Part shown: one piece after another, positions 1 to 7,883 of the stretch
How positions within the stretch are numbered: the first letter of the stretch is position 1
How the letters are laid out: the number at the start of each line of letters is the position of its first letter
DNA from: Candidatus Microgenomates bacterium
Lineage (GTDB): Bacteria > Patescibacteriota > Microgenomatia > UBA1406 > GWC2-37-13
Length of the DNA: 47,801 nucleotides
Reading direction: 5' to 3'
Assembly (NCBI GenBank): GCA_023245215.1
Contig: JAHFKS010000005.1
Span: 1 to 47,801, forward strand
Notes under the pieces: generated by a model
Told to the model about the DNA's origin: nothing
The model's database searches: none
Seen by the model: the letters and a program-made list of their open reading frames with translations, nothing else
Translations under genes and position numbers: made by a program

Positions 1-1621
1 GTTCGAAGTAAGTTTTTAATAGTTCCTTGGCAAGCGGCCCGGCGACGTCAGATCCCTGGCCACCCTCTTCGATGATAATAGTTATAGCTATCTCAGGATT
101 TTTGTCAGGCGCATAGACTGTAATCCAGGCGTGGGGCATCCCTGATTTAGCCTGTGTTGATTCGGCTGTTCCTGTTTTGCAGGCGGTTTGGACGGGTCCG
201 TTCTTTGTTTTGAAATCAAAAAGCGGCCAGCCGGTGCCACCGGTTGAACAGGCTTGTTTCATCCCTTCATGAAGGAGGTCAAGCGTTTTCTGGGAAACCG
301 GAAGCTTGTGACAGTTGGGCCTAGCGCCTTTTAATAACTGTGGTTGGCAGAGCGATCCGTCATCGGCAATAGCCGAAGTCATCATGGCAATCTGCAAAGG
401 TGTCACTCCGATATATCCCTGGCCGATTGAAAAATTATAAGTGTCGCCTGTATACCAATGGTCTTTTAGGGTTTCTTCTTTCCAGAATGTCGACGGGATA
501 ATGCCTTCGGTCTCTTCAAAACCGATATTCGTTGTTCTTCCTAAGCCAAACAGATCGGCCCATTTTTTCACTTTATCGACGCCGGTCTTTTCACCAATGG
601 TATAGAAAAAAATATCATTCGATCTTTTTATAGCTTTGACAATGTCTACCATGCCTTCGGTTTTTCCGTATTGGAGAAAATACCAGTTGCCGAAAGTAAG
701 TGCTCCTGCGGTTAAGATTCCTTTATCTTCAACCTGGGTTTTTTCATCAATGGTTTTTTCCTCTAAGGCTGCGGTCGCCGTCATTAATTTAAAAATCGAG
801 CCGGGAGGATATGTAGCTTCGGTAGCCCGGTTGAACAGTGGCTGATTTTTGTCGGTGAAGTATTTTTTTAAGTTAACAGTGTTGCCGTTTTCAAAATCCT
901 GCGGGCTGAAAGACGGGGAAGAAGCCATGGCCAAAATCTCCCCGGTTTTGGGAATAGTCGCCACGATTGCGCCCTTTTTGCCTTCGAGGAGCTGGTAGGC
1001 TTTTTTTTGCAGCTCCCAGTCGACAGCCAGCTGGACGTTTTCGCCGTTGGTGGGAGGAATCACCGTTATTGTCCTCAAAAATTTACCTTGGGCATCGGTT
1101 TCTATCAGTTTTTTTCCCGGCTGGCCCTTTAATAGACAGTCAAAAACTTTTTCAGCGCCTTTTTTTCCGGTTTTATCGCCCGGTTTTAATTTATAAGGAC
1201 AGTCATCCTGTTTAATGTCGCGGTCGTCAGCCAGCTGTCTGTAGCCGACAAGGGGGGCGATTGCTTCTGGCGTTTCATAAATCCTTTTTGAGATTATCCG
1301 ATCATTGTCTTTCTTGATTTGGTTGATTGCCGTTTCAACATTAGGATTGAGGTTTTTTACCATTGTATAGCCTTTTCTATCAAGTATCTCGCCTCTTTTT
1401 GGCTCGATTAAAAACTCCCTGATCCGGTTATTTTCAGAAAGGCTCAAATAGTATTGTCCTTTGACAATCGTCAACTGAAATAGTCTTAATACCAAAGCAC
1501 CCACAAAAAAACCAACAAAAATTAAAAAGGCAAAAAAAGAGACCTCGGTGAGCCGGTTGTTTTCAGAGGAAAAACCCATTCCCCGCGAATCGCCCTTTTG
1601 GAAATAAGAAAGCTTGTTCAT
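1..1621 (-). CDS. mrdA: Penicillin-binding protein 2 (peptidoglycan D,D-transpeptidase), 3'-truncated by window edge
   Basis: High-molecular-weight class B PBP that cross-links peptidoglycan at the outer face of the membrane, usually with RodA in elongation. The frame is absent from the ORF track because it runs off the window; I translated it from the ATG at 1621. It has one N-terminal membrane segment (about residues 23-46), then a dimerisation region (EPKRGEILDRKG). The transpeptidase domain carries all three penicillin-binding motifs: SIFK near residue 275 (active Ser), SND near 334 and KTG near 482. About 540 codons are present with no stop by base 2, so only a short C-terminus is missing. 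The start lies 1 nt after the stop of the upstream glycosyltransferase (TAATATG), indicating an operon. Family is certain; PBP2 versus another class B PBP is likely but not proven. Confidence 0.93.
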   Translation of the reverse strand, partial: MNKLSYFQKGDSRGMGFSSENNRLTEVSFFAFLIFVGFFVGALVLRLFQLTIVKGQYYLSLSENNRIREFLIEPKRGEILDRKGYTMVKNLNPNVETAINQIKKDNDRIISKRIYETPEAIAPLVGYRQLADDRDIKQDDCPYKLKPGDKTGKKGAEKVFDCLLKGQPGKKLIETDAQGKFLRTITVIPPTNGENVQLAVDWELQKKAYQLLEGKKGAIVATIPKTGEILAMASSPSFSPQDFENGNTVNLKKYFTDKNQPLFNRATEATYPPGSIFKLMTATAALEEKTIDEKTQVEDKGILTAGALTFGNWYFLQYGKTEGMVDIVKAIKRSNDIFFYTIGEKTGVDKVKKWADLFGLGRTTNIGFEETEGIIPSTFWKEETLKDHWYTGDTYNFSIGQGYIGVTPLQIAMMTSAIADDGSLCQPQLLKGARPNCHKLPVSQKTLDLLHEGMKQACSTGGTGWPLFDFKTKNGPVQTACKTGTAESTQAKSGMPHAWITVYAPDKNPEIAITIIIEEGGQGSDVAGPLAKELLKTYFE

Positions 1622-1622
1622 A

Positions 1623-2762
1623 TTAAGAAACGAAATAACCCTGCCCGAAAAGACTAAGAATTAATATGTGTAATAGAAAAAAAATAATTGCGGCTCCGGT
1701 CTTGATCCATCTGTTTTTTATTTCCGATAAAAAAAGAAAGAAAGACAAAGAAAATAAAGCGTAGCGGGGGATAGAAGAAAGAGTGCCGGTTAGAGTTGGC
1801 AGCAAGATGTTGGCCAAGGAGAATAGATTTAAGCCGAGTCGATCAAAATTTCTAATTTCAAATTTCAAATTCCTAACCAATTTCCAATTTTTAATTCCTA
1901 AATTTTTAAATAAATCTAAAATCAGAACAGATAAAACTAAGAAAAAAATAATAAATTCAAAGACAGAAACAAAATATTGGTAGTTGTGGGAAGCGGTTAT
2001 GAATATTTTTACATATCTCCAAACAACCTGAGGAAGAAAGATTAAATGAGTCGATCTGTTGGCTCCAAAAATAGGCTGGGAAGTAAGAAAAAAGAACGGA
2101 TCTCCGGTACTTTTGAATAAGTAATAACAATATATCCCGAGACCCAATAGAGGAGACAATATCGCCGAAATTTTTACTTTTGACTTTTGAATAAGATGGA
2201 ATACTATCGGAATTATCAAAAACACTCCGATTAGTCTGGTCAGTGAAGCCAGAACGGCAAACAGGCCGACTAATAAATAATTTTCTTTTTTCAAAAAATA
2301 TAATGTCAAGACAAAAAGCAAAAAAAACAACCCTTCAGTATAAACAGCTCCGAAAAAGAAAGACGTGGGGAAAACCAGTAAAAAAATTAATACCCAAAAA
2401 TTATCATTTTTATTATAAAGTTTTGTAAACAACAATATTGCTATCAAAAAGGAAAAATTAGAAATAATCAGGGCGGAAATTAACCCGTTATCAAATACAG
2501 GCGTAAGAAACTTGATAAGTAGGGGATAGAGCGGGAAAAAAGCCTGTTCCCATTGGGCATATCCCCGGTTGGCAATCAAAAGATAGTGGATTCCGTCAAA
2601 ATTACCCAGGGCAGACGATACCTGCGGCAAGCCGAAGTCGAATAGTTCGTGCCCATAAGGAAAAAAACCGAGATAAGGAACTATTTTTGAAGAAATATAC
2701 AAAATCCAATAATCAACCGTCCTCCAGATGAGAAAGATTAAGGGTAGAAAGGTAAAGACCAT
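1623..2762 (-). CDS. PIG-V-like integral membrane mannosyltransferase
   Basis: Polytopic membrane protein (379 aa, about 9-10 hydrophobic segments) resembling bacterial relatives of PIG-V (GPI mannosyltransferase 2). These enzymes transfer a sugar from a lipid-linked donor on the outer side of the membrane. Seen in the sequence: an early FDGIHYLLIANRGY loop with an acidic residue, AFFPLYPLL, a TEGLFFLL helix and SLTRLIGV, matching the order in that family. The loop around residues 290-310 (KNWKLVRNLKFEIRNF) is encoded by an AATTGGAAATT-type low-complexity repeat found in other genes here. A TATAAT lies 7 nt before the ATG, divergent from the next gene's promoter. Acceptor sugar or lipid is unknown; a general GT-C glycosyltransferase is the alternative. 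Confidence 0.7.
   Translation of the reverse strand: MVFTFLPLIFLIWRTVDYWILYISSKIVPYLGFFPYGHELFDFGLPQVSSALGNFDGIHYLLIANRGYAQWEQAFFPLYPLLIKFLTPVFDNGLISALIISNFSFLIAILLFTKLYNKNDNFWVLIFLLVFPTSFFFGAVYTEGLFFLLFVLTLYFLKKENYLLVGLFAVLASLTRLIGVFLIIPIVFHLIQKSKVKISAILSPLLGLGIYCYYLFKSTGDPFFFLTSQPIFGANRSTHLIFLPQVVWRYVKIFITASHNYQYFVSVFEFIIFFLVLSVLILDLFKNLGIKNWKLVRNLKFEIRNFDRLGLNLFSLANILLPTLTGTLSSIPRYALFSLSFFLFLSEIKNRWIKTGAAIIFFLLHILILSLFGQGYFVS
1849..1912 (-). repeat. AATTGGAAATT-type repeat in the PIG-V-like gene
   Basis: The coding strand contains AATTGGAAATTGG, AATTTGAAATTTGAAATTAG, same orientation relative to the gene as the copies in fmt, GT4 and trxB. Confidence 0.6.
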
Positions 2763-2810
2763 GAAGTAAATTATATCACCAAGCCCGGAGCGTTAGCTTA
2801 TAATAAAGCA
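2763..2810. promoter_or_regulatory. Divergent promoter region, both -10 boxes close to start codons
   Basis: The 48-bp gap between divergent genes holds TATAAT on the plus strand (2799-2804, 6 nt before the ATG at 2811). It also holds TATAAT on the minus strand (2775-2770, 7 nt before the ATG at 2762). Usual -10 to start-site spacing would put transcription at or beside each A of ATG. No Shine-Dalgarno and no convincing -35 is seen. Confidence 0.6.
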
Positions 2811-4514
2811 ATGAAAAATAGAGTAATTATCCTGGCTGTTGACGGGCTTGACCCGAAAATAATCGAAAAAGGTTTTAAAAAAAATTTCCTGCCCAATTTG
2901 AAAAAACTCCAAGAGTCTGGCGGTTATTCAAGACTGGCAACGGTCGAGCCACCTCAGTCTCCTGTCGCTTGGGAGAGCTTGATAACAGGTAAAAACCCTT
3001 CAGAACACGGAATTTTTGACTTTATAGTCCGCGATCCAAGGAGCTACCAGCTCGATTTGGTTTGGCGGCCCGGTTTCAGAAATTCATATAAAGCCGAGCC
3101 TTTTTGGAAAGGTTTTTCAGAAAAGAAGATTCCTTTGGAAATATTATTCTTGCCGAATACTTTTCCGGCGGTCAAAGTATATGGAAAAATGATTTCTGGT
3201 ATGGGGACTCCTGATGTTTTGGGAACGGCCGGAAGACATAGTTTTTACACAACCGGAGAGATTAAAAAAGACAGCCGGGGTAACCAAATAAAGATTCCTA
3301 ATAAAAAGGTCATCGAGACAAAAATTTTCGGGCCTGAACAAAGTTTGGTTCCTTTGAAAATTGAAAGAGGTAATAAAAAAGTAACAATCACTGTTGCTAA
3401 TCAGAAAATTGTTTTAAAAAAGGGTAGTTTTTCCGAATGGGTCAGGTTACAATTCAAATCCAACCGCGGGTCAATTAAAGCTATTGCCAAATTTTATTTA
3501 AAAAAAGCAGATTCCAGACTCGAATTTTATCTAAGCCCGCTCAACATCGATCCGGAGTCTCCAGGTGAATGCATAAGCTACCCAAATAATTTTTCAAAAA
3601 AGCTTGTCCAAAAATACGGATCATTTTATACCCAGGGTCTTCCCCATGATACTTGGGCTTTAGAAGAAAACGTTATGACAGAAGAAGCCTTTTTGCAAAA
3701 TGCCGGCTCTATTTTTGAAGAAAGGCGGAAAATATTCTTTGGAGAGCTCGATGAGTTTCCAACAGGCGTTTTTGTTAATTATGTAGGAATTACCGATACG
3801 ATACAGCATATGTACTGGCGTTTTTTAGATAAGAAAGAAAGCAGACATTCAAACGTAATAATGGATTACTACAAAAAAATCGATAGTTTGGTCGGAAAAA
3901 CATTGCTCAAACTAAAAAAAGACGACTATTTAATCGTTTTGTCCGACCATGGTTTTGCCGGATTTGACCACGAATTTAACCTAAACGGTTGGTTGAGGGA
4001 TAATGGTTTTTTGAAGCTAAAATCGGGAAGGATAGGCAGACCAATGCTGGATAATATTGACTGGTCAAAAACCAAGGCCTACGGCATAGGCTACAACGGA
4101 ATCTACCTCAATATAAAAAACAGGGAAAAAGAAGGGGTAGTTAAGTTAAAAGACGTCTTCAATATTAAAAAAGATATAAAAACAAGATTAGAAAACTTGA
4201 TCAATCCCTATACCAAAACCAGAGTGGTAAAGAAAATTTATTATAAAGAAGAGTTGGCAATAAGTGAGAAAGATACCAATGCGCCGGATTTATTTGTCGG
4301 TTACCATACTGGTATAAGGGCTTCCTGGGACAGCGCTGTCGGGGCCACAGCCAAAGAGGTCTTTTCCAAAAGGCAGAGCAAATGGAGAGGGGACCATTTA
4401 TTCGATGCGACAGATGTCCCCGGAGTTTTCTTTATCAGTAAAAGGGTAGCGTTGAATAATGTAAAAATTACTGATATTATATTCATTGTTAGGGATTTGA
4501 TAAAACCGTCATGA
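2811..4514 (+). CDS. Alkaline-phosphatase-superfamily phosphodiesterase/phosphotransferase (COG3379-like)
   Basis: 567-aa member of the alkaline phosphatase / type I phosphodiesterase superfamily, a two-metal hydrolase fold. Metal-site signatures are in order: AVDGLD near residue 8-13, PPQSPVAW near 47-54 (Ser in the nucleophile position where relatives often have Thr), a GITDTIQHMYW segment with Asp and His near 327-337, LSDHGF near 380, and GDHLFDATDVPG near the C-terminus. No signal peptide is seen, so it may be cytoplasmic. It overlaps the next gene by 4 bp (ATGA), so the two are translationally coupled. Substrate is unknown; sugar-phosphate or phosphonate-type substrates are possible. 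Confidence 0.82.
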   Translation: MKNRVIILAVDGLDPKIIEKGFKKNFLPNLKKLQESGGYSRLATVEPPQSPVAWESLITGKNPSEHGIFDFIVRDPRSYQLDLVWRPGFRNSYKAEPFWKGFSEKKIPLEILFLPNTFPAVKVYGKMISGMGTPDVLGTAGRHSFYTTGEIKKDSRGNQIKIPNKKVIETKIFGPEQSLVPLKIERGNKKVTITVANQKIVLKKGSFSEWVRLQFKSNRGSIKAIAKFYLKKADSRLEFYLSPLNIDPESPGECISYPNNFSKKLVQKYGSFYTQGLPHDTWALEENVMTEEAFLQNAGSIFEERRKIFFGELDEFPTGVFVNYVGITDTIQHMYWRFLDKKESRHSNVIMDYYKKIDSLVGKTLLKLKKDDYLIVLSDHGFAGFDHEFNLNGWLRDNGFLKLKSGRIGRPMLDNIDWSKTKAYGIGYNGIYLNIKNREKEGVVKLKDVFNIKKDIKTRLENLINPYTKTRVVKKIYYKEELAISEKDTNAPDLFVGYHTGIRASWDSAVGATAKEVFSKRQSKWRGDHLFDATDVPGVFFISKRVALNNVKITDIIFIVRDLIKPS

Positions 4515-5728
4515 TAATGGAGAAATTTAAAACACTCGTTTGGGACCTTTTACTGCTAGTTTCGGCTTTTGCCCTGGCCTTTTTTTTGCTAAACGCCGCC
4601 AACCAGAACTATAACCTGGTTTTGATATCGGTCGATTCATTGCGGCCTGACTATTTGAACTCACCCAACATTGACAAACTGGCTTCTTCTTCTACAGTTT
4701 TCAGCAACAGCTATTCGATATATCCGTCATCAGTCGGTTCGTATTACACACTTTTTACAGGCAATAACTATTTGATAGGAAATGAACTGGCGATTTTGAA
4801 ATATATCAACGATTTTGACAGCACAAAAAGCAGCGATTATTCCAATTTGACGACACTGCTGAAAAAAAACGGATTTAACACGGCGGCTTTTGTGAGCAAT
4901 CCTAAACTGCAAAAAGAAATCTTCAAGACGGGGTTTGACGAATTTGTTTTTGACAGTGATAATGCCTCTTTGGTTGATAAGGCAAATGCCAAGATTAAAT
5001 TACTCGCCGACAGAGGTTTTTTCGTGTGGGTTGATTTTAATTTGGCGAAGGAAAATTTAGTTACTTGCCCGGTTGGGGCTTGGACACAAGATGAATATGA
5101 TAAGACAGTCAAAGAATACGACCAGAATGTCAAAGAAGTTGATTCACGTGTCGGCCAGTTGGTTGATTATCTCAAAAAAGTCGGGCTGGACAAAAACACT
5201 GTTGTCGTTTTTTACAGCGACAAAGGTGAGAATTTTGACTCAAGATTTTATAGTTTAAGCAAAACTTTAGACAACGCTGACATTAAGTCAGTCTTAATGG
5301 TAAAACAGCCGCAGAAACAAGCAAAAGAAGTCGTCAAAGAAGCGATTGACAACTCAATGGTTTCCAGCCTTATATTAAATCAGATAGGTTATGCTCGCCC
5401 TTTGAAAAATCTCCAGAAGTTTGTCAATAAGGGGTTGACTTTTTTCCGCTTGAGCTACGGAAAGAACCTTAAAATAGGCGTCACCGACAGTAAGTTTAAA
5501 TATGTCTACAACTTGACTACAGATGGTTGTTTACCCGAAAAAGACAGCCAGGCATTTTATGACTTGATCGCCGACCCCGAAGGTAAAAATAACCTTATCG
5601 ACGACCCGGCAAATGTAGAAATGATTGGAAAATTCAAAGAAGAACTGTCCAAAGCGACAAGAGTATCAATTCAAAAGCCCGGCGAGCCGGTTAATGTTTT
5701 AGAGAAGCTCAAAAGTCTGGGTTATTAA
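4511..5728 (+). CDS. Membrane-anchored sulfatase-like protein with a degenerate metal site
   Basis: 405-aa protein with an N-terminal membrane anchor (about residues 10-28) followed by a sulfatase/AP-superfamily domain. LISVDSLRPDYL is the first metal-site strand and the C-terminus ends in LKSLGY, as in many sulfatases. Where active relatives have SDHGENFDH...HG (the paralog at 44777 has GDHGENFDHKSLFHG), this protein has SDKGENFD and the later HG is missing. The nucleophile region reads YPSSVGSYY with no Cys. It therefore probably lacks a complete bimetal site and may act as a binding or partner protein. The start codon overlaps the previous stop by 4 bp. Fold confident, catalytic loss inferred. 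Confidence 0.75.
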   Translation: MIMEKFKTLVWDLLLLVSAFALAFFLLNAANQNYNLVLISVDSLRPDYLNSPNIDKLASSSTVFSNSYSIYPSSVGSYYTLFTGNNYLIGNELAILKYINDFDSTKSSDYSNLTTLLKKNGFNTAAFVSNPKLQKEIFKTGFDEFVFDSDNASLVDKANAKIKLLADRGFFVWVDFNLAKENLVTCPVGAWTQDEYDKTVKEYDQNVKEVDSRVGQLVDYLKKVGLDKNTVVVFYSDKGENFDSRFYSLSKTLDNADIKSVLMVKQPQKQAKEVVKEAIDNSMVSSLILNQIGYARPLKNLQKFVNKGLTFFRLSYGKNLKIGVTDSKFKYVYNLTTDGCLPEKDSQAFYDLIADPEGKNNLIDDPANVEMIGKFKEELSKATRVSIQKPGEPVNVLEKLKSLGY

Positions 5729-5736
5729 ACTGCCAA

Positions 5737-5810
5737 CGGGGCGTAGCTTAGATGGCCAAAGCGTCAGGCTGGGGGTCTGAAGACCGTGGGTTCAAGTCCC
5801 GCCGCCCCGA
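5737..5810 (+). tRNA. tRNA-Pro (anticodon GGG)
   Basis: A full cloverleaf can be folded by eye. The acceptor stem is CGGGGCG/CGCCCCG with C1-G72, typical of bacterial tRNA-Pro. The D stem is GCTT/AAGC. The anticodon stem is TCAGG/TCTGA around the loop CTGGGGG (anticodon GGG at 5771-5773). The T stem is GTGGG/CCCGC with loop TTCAAGT. The discriminator base is A. CCA is not encoded. The ORF track runs a frame through this tRNA, which is spurious. Confidence 0.96.
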
Positions 5811-5811
5811 C

Positions 5812-6273
5812 ATGAAAAAACTCACTTCTGATGTTACAGTAGAACTCCATGTGCCTGATTTTGAAATAGCAATAAAATTCTACAACGATCTTGGTTTTGA
5901 AGTTGTTTGGGAGAGAAAAAAAGGGGACCCAAGTGCCAGGTTTTTGGTAATGAGAAAAGGCGAGAGTATTTTGAATTTTTTTGGGGGCGACGAAACCGTC
6001 TACGAGCAACATTACTTTAAACGATTCCCTCGGTCAACCCCGAGAGGTTATCAAGTTGAAATTACTATTCCTATTGATGGTTTAAAGGAATTCTACGATG
6101 ATATTAAAGAAAAATATAAAAATTCCATTGTCCGTCCGCTTGGAGAAAAGACCTTTAGAGCAAGAAAAAGACAGGATTTTCGCATCGTTGATCCGTTTGG
6201 TTTTTACCTGTGTTTTGTCGAGCGTTATAACTGGGTTGACGGTAGAGATAAACAAGGAAATCCTTTAAAGTAG
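5812..6273 (+). CDS. VOC-family (glyoxalase/bleomycin-resistance fold) protein
   Basis: 153-aa single-domain vicinal-oxygen-chelate protein, possibly a small-molecule-binding or resistance protein. It shows the beta-alpha-beta-beta-beta repeats: TVELHVPDFEIAIKFYNDLGFEVV at the N-terminus and FRIVDPFGFYLCFVE at the C-terminus, the usual ends of the fold. The track's start at 5752 lies inside the tRNA; the ATG at 5812, which begins MKKLTSDV, is the sensible start. It leaves just 1 nt between tRNA and gene and no ribosome-binding site. Substrate unknown; metal ligands cannot be assigned by eye. Confidence 0.8.
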   Translation: MKKLTSDVTVELHVPDFEIAIKFYNDLGFEVVWERKKGDPSARFLVMRKGESILNFFGGDETVYEQHYFKRFPRSTPRGYQVEITIPIDGLKEFYDDIKEKYKNSIVRPLGEKTFRARKRQDFRIVDPFGFYLCFVERYNWVDGRDKQGNPLK

Positions 6274-6274
6274 T

Positions 6275-7066
6275 TTATACCAATAAGTCCGTCTCCATAT
6301 TAAATAATAAATAATACGACAATACTGCTGAAGATCCTAAAATAGTAAAATATAGAATCTCTTCAATTGGAAGAAATTTTTCTGCAATATAAAAGCCATT
6401 AATATAAACGCTTGAAGTTCCTGGGAAAGACCATAACCCCAACTTTAAAGCTACGAACTCATATAATGAGCTCAAAAATAGAAAATACACAGCTGTTTTT
6501 AGTAAGGAATTTTTCATTTTAGGAAATTTTATAAGCATAATAAGTATTGGCAAAATAAAGATAATTATTCCAGTCGACATATAAAGATAATAATTATCTA
6601 GAGACGACGGAAAAGAAAATTTAATAAAACGAGTAAGAACAAAAGCTATTAAAAAAATTAAACCTAAAAAAATCATTTTATTATCTAAGAAGTGCCTCGA
6701 CTTTTTAGGAAAGAAAAATTCGTAGAAAGATACTATTAAATAAATAAAAAAAACACCCCAAATAAATTGTTCTGGTGATACTTCTAAAATTTTAAAACTA
6801 AAAATACTTTTTACATTCCAAACGTGACTATATGAAGCAATAGGATCAATAATTAAAGTAGCAAAAAAACCGCAAATAATTGAAAACGACAAAGCTCTAA
6901 TGCTCTTTTTGCCAATTCTTATAGTTAACCATAGAGAAGGAATAATAAAAAAGAAAATAATTGAGGTTAAAAAATTGACTTTAAAGTATAAAGTAAAAAC
7001 AGCCCCAAGAATTGGCAAAAAACAAAGTAGTAACAGACCAAACATATATTTGTTAAAATATACCAT
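6275..7066 (-). CDS. Lycopene-cyclase-domain membrane protein (CrtYc/CrtYd-like tandem repeat)
   Basis: 263-aa polytopic membrane protein with about 7 hydrophobic helices. It carries two copies of the motif pattern of heterodimeric/fused lycopene beta-cyclases: DPIASYSHVWNV...SPEQFIWG in the first half and LGLWSFPG...LPIEEILYF in the second (Trp-rich strand followed by PxE/PxEE). That arrangement suggests a fused CrtYc-CrtYd. No other carotenoid gene (crtB, crtI, crtE) is in the window, so the substrate is uncertain. The gene is clearly more AT-rich than its neighbours, which could indicate transfer. It converges with the VOC gene (1 bp apart) and its start is 2 bp from the divergent next gene. 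Confidence 0.68.
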   Translation of the reverse strand: MVYFNKYMFGLLLLCFLPILGAVFTLYFKVNFLTSIIFFFIIPSLWLTIRIGKKSIRALSFSIICGFFATLIIDPIASYSHVWNVKSIFSFKILEVSPEQFIWGVFFIYLIVSFYEFFFPKKSRHFLDNKMIFLGLIFLIAFVLTRFIKFSFPSSLDNYYLYMSTGIIIFILPILIMLIKFPKMKNSLLKTAVYFLFLSSLYEFVALKLGLWSFPGTSSVYINGFYIAEKFLPIEEILYFTILGSSAVLSYYLLFNMETDLLV

Positions 7067-7068
7067 AT

Positions 7069-7554
7069 ATGAAATTCTTAAACATTTCTATAGAAAAACC
7101 AGAAGAAATTAATTTTATTTTGGCCCAATCTCACTTTATCAAGACGGTAGAGGATAGCTATGAGGTTTTGGTCGAGGCAGTCCCCGGCCTCAAGTTTGGT
7201 CTGGCTTTTTGTGAAGCCTCAGGAGTAAAAAAGATAAGGAAAGCCGGGACCGACCAAGAAATGATCAATTTAGCCGTGAAAAATGCCAAAAAAGTCAGCG
7301 CCGGCCACTCTTTATTCATATTTTTAAAAAATGCTTTTCCGATTAACGTCCTAAACCGGATAAAAAACCTATCAGAAGTCGTGAACGTCTTTTGCGCCAC
7401 TGCCAATCCGGCAGAAGTCATCGTCGCCGAGACAAATCTCGGCCGGTCGATCCTCGGAGTCGTCGACGGCAACTCCCCTGCTGGAGTTGAAAACGAAAAA
7501 GAGGAAAAGGAAAGAAAAGATTTTTTGAGAAAGATTGGCTACAAATCTTCGTAA
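7069..7554 (+). CDS. COG1839 / PF04008-type 'adenosine-specific kinase' family protein
   Basis: 161-aa protein of the small family annotated adenosine-specific kinase, known mostly from archaea and thermophiles. The family pattern is visible throughout, notably LVEAVPGLKFGLAFCEASG near residue 40 and the C-terminal VVDGNSPAGVENEKEEKERKDFLRKIGYK (quoted in parts: VVDGNSPAGVE, RKDFLRKIGYK). The biochemical role is weakly established in the family. It starts 2 bp from the divergent lycopene-cyclase-like gene, so the promoters must lie within each other's coding sequence (a TAAAAT lies 9 nt upstream). Confidence 0.85.
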   Translation: MKFLNISIEKPEEINFILAQSHFIKTVEDSYEVLVEAVPGLKFGLAFCEASGVKKIRKAGTDQEMINLAVKNAKKVSAGHSLFIFLKNAFPINVLNRIKNLSEVVNVFCATANPAEVIVAETNLGRSILGVVDGNSPAGVENEKEEKERKDFLRKIGYKSS

Positions 7555-7575
7555 ACTTTGTTGTAAAATAAACCC

Positions 7576-7881
7576 ATGGCAAAAAAAAATCTCACTAGGG
7601 AAGACATTCTTCACATCGCAAAATTGGGGAATTTGACTTTGAACGAGAAGGAAATAGAGCTGTTTAAAAAACAGCTGTCGTCGGTGATAGATTACATCAA
7701 CAAGCTGCAAGAGGTAAACACCGACAAGGTTGAACCTTCGAGCCAAATCACCGGTTTGACAGATGTTTTAAGAGAAGACAAAGTCGATGACAAAAGGACA
7801 TTAACGCCTGATCAGGCGTTAGCAAACACAAAATCTAAGGAAGGCAGTTTATTCAAAGTTAAAGCGATATTGACTGAATAG
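7576..7881 (+). CDS. gatC: Asp-tRNA(Asn)/Glu-tRNA(Gln) amidotransferase subunit C
   Basis: 101-aa GatC, the small subunit that wraps GatA and GatB in the GatCAB transamidase converting Glu-tRNA(Gln) and/or Asp-tRNA(Asn). It has the usual N-terminal LTREDILHIAKLGNLTL helix and the C-terminal SLFKVKAILTE strand. First gene of gatC-gatA-gatB, with 2 nt to gatA. A TAAAAT box lies 6 nt before the ATG, suggesting a leaderless transcript. No ribosome-binding site is visible. Confidence 0.95.
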   Translation: MAKKNLTREDILHIAKLGNLTLNEKEIELFKKQLSSVIDYINKLQEVNTDKVEPSSQITGLTDVLREDKVDDKRTLTPDQALANTKSKEGSLFKVKAILTE

Positions 7882-7883
7882 TT

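Noticed and set aside
636-1215. Plus-strand ORFs of 69 and 82 aa
   Set aside because: They lie opposite the PBP2 coding sequence, whose motifs are unambiguous.
5752-5811. N-terminal extension of the 173-aa ORF
   Set aside because: It is translated from the tRNA-Pro sequence; the VOC fold begins at the ATG at 5812.
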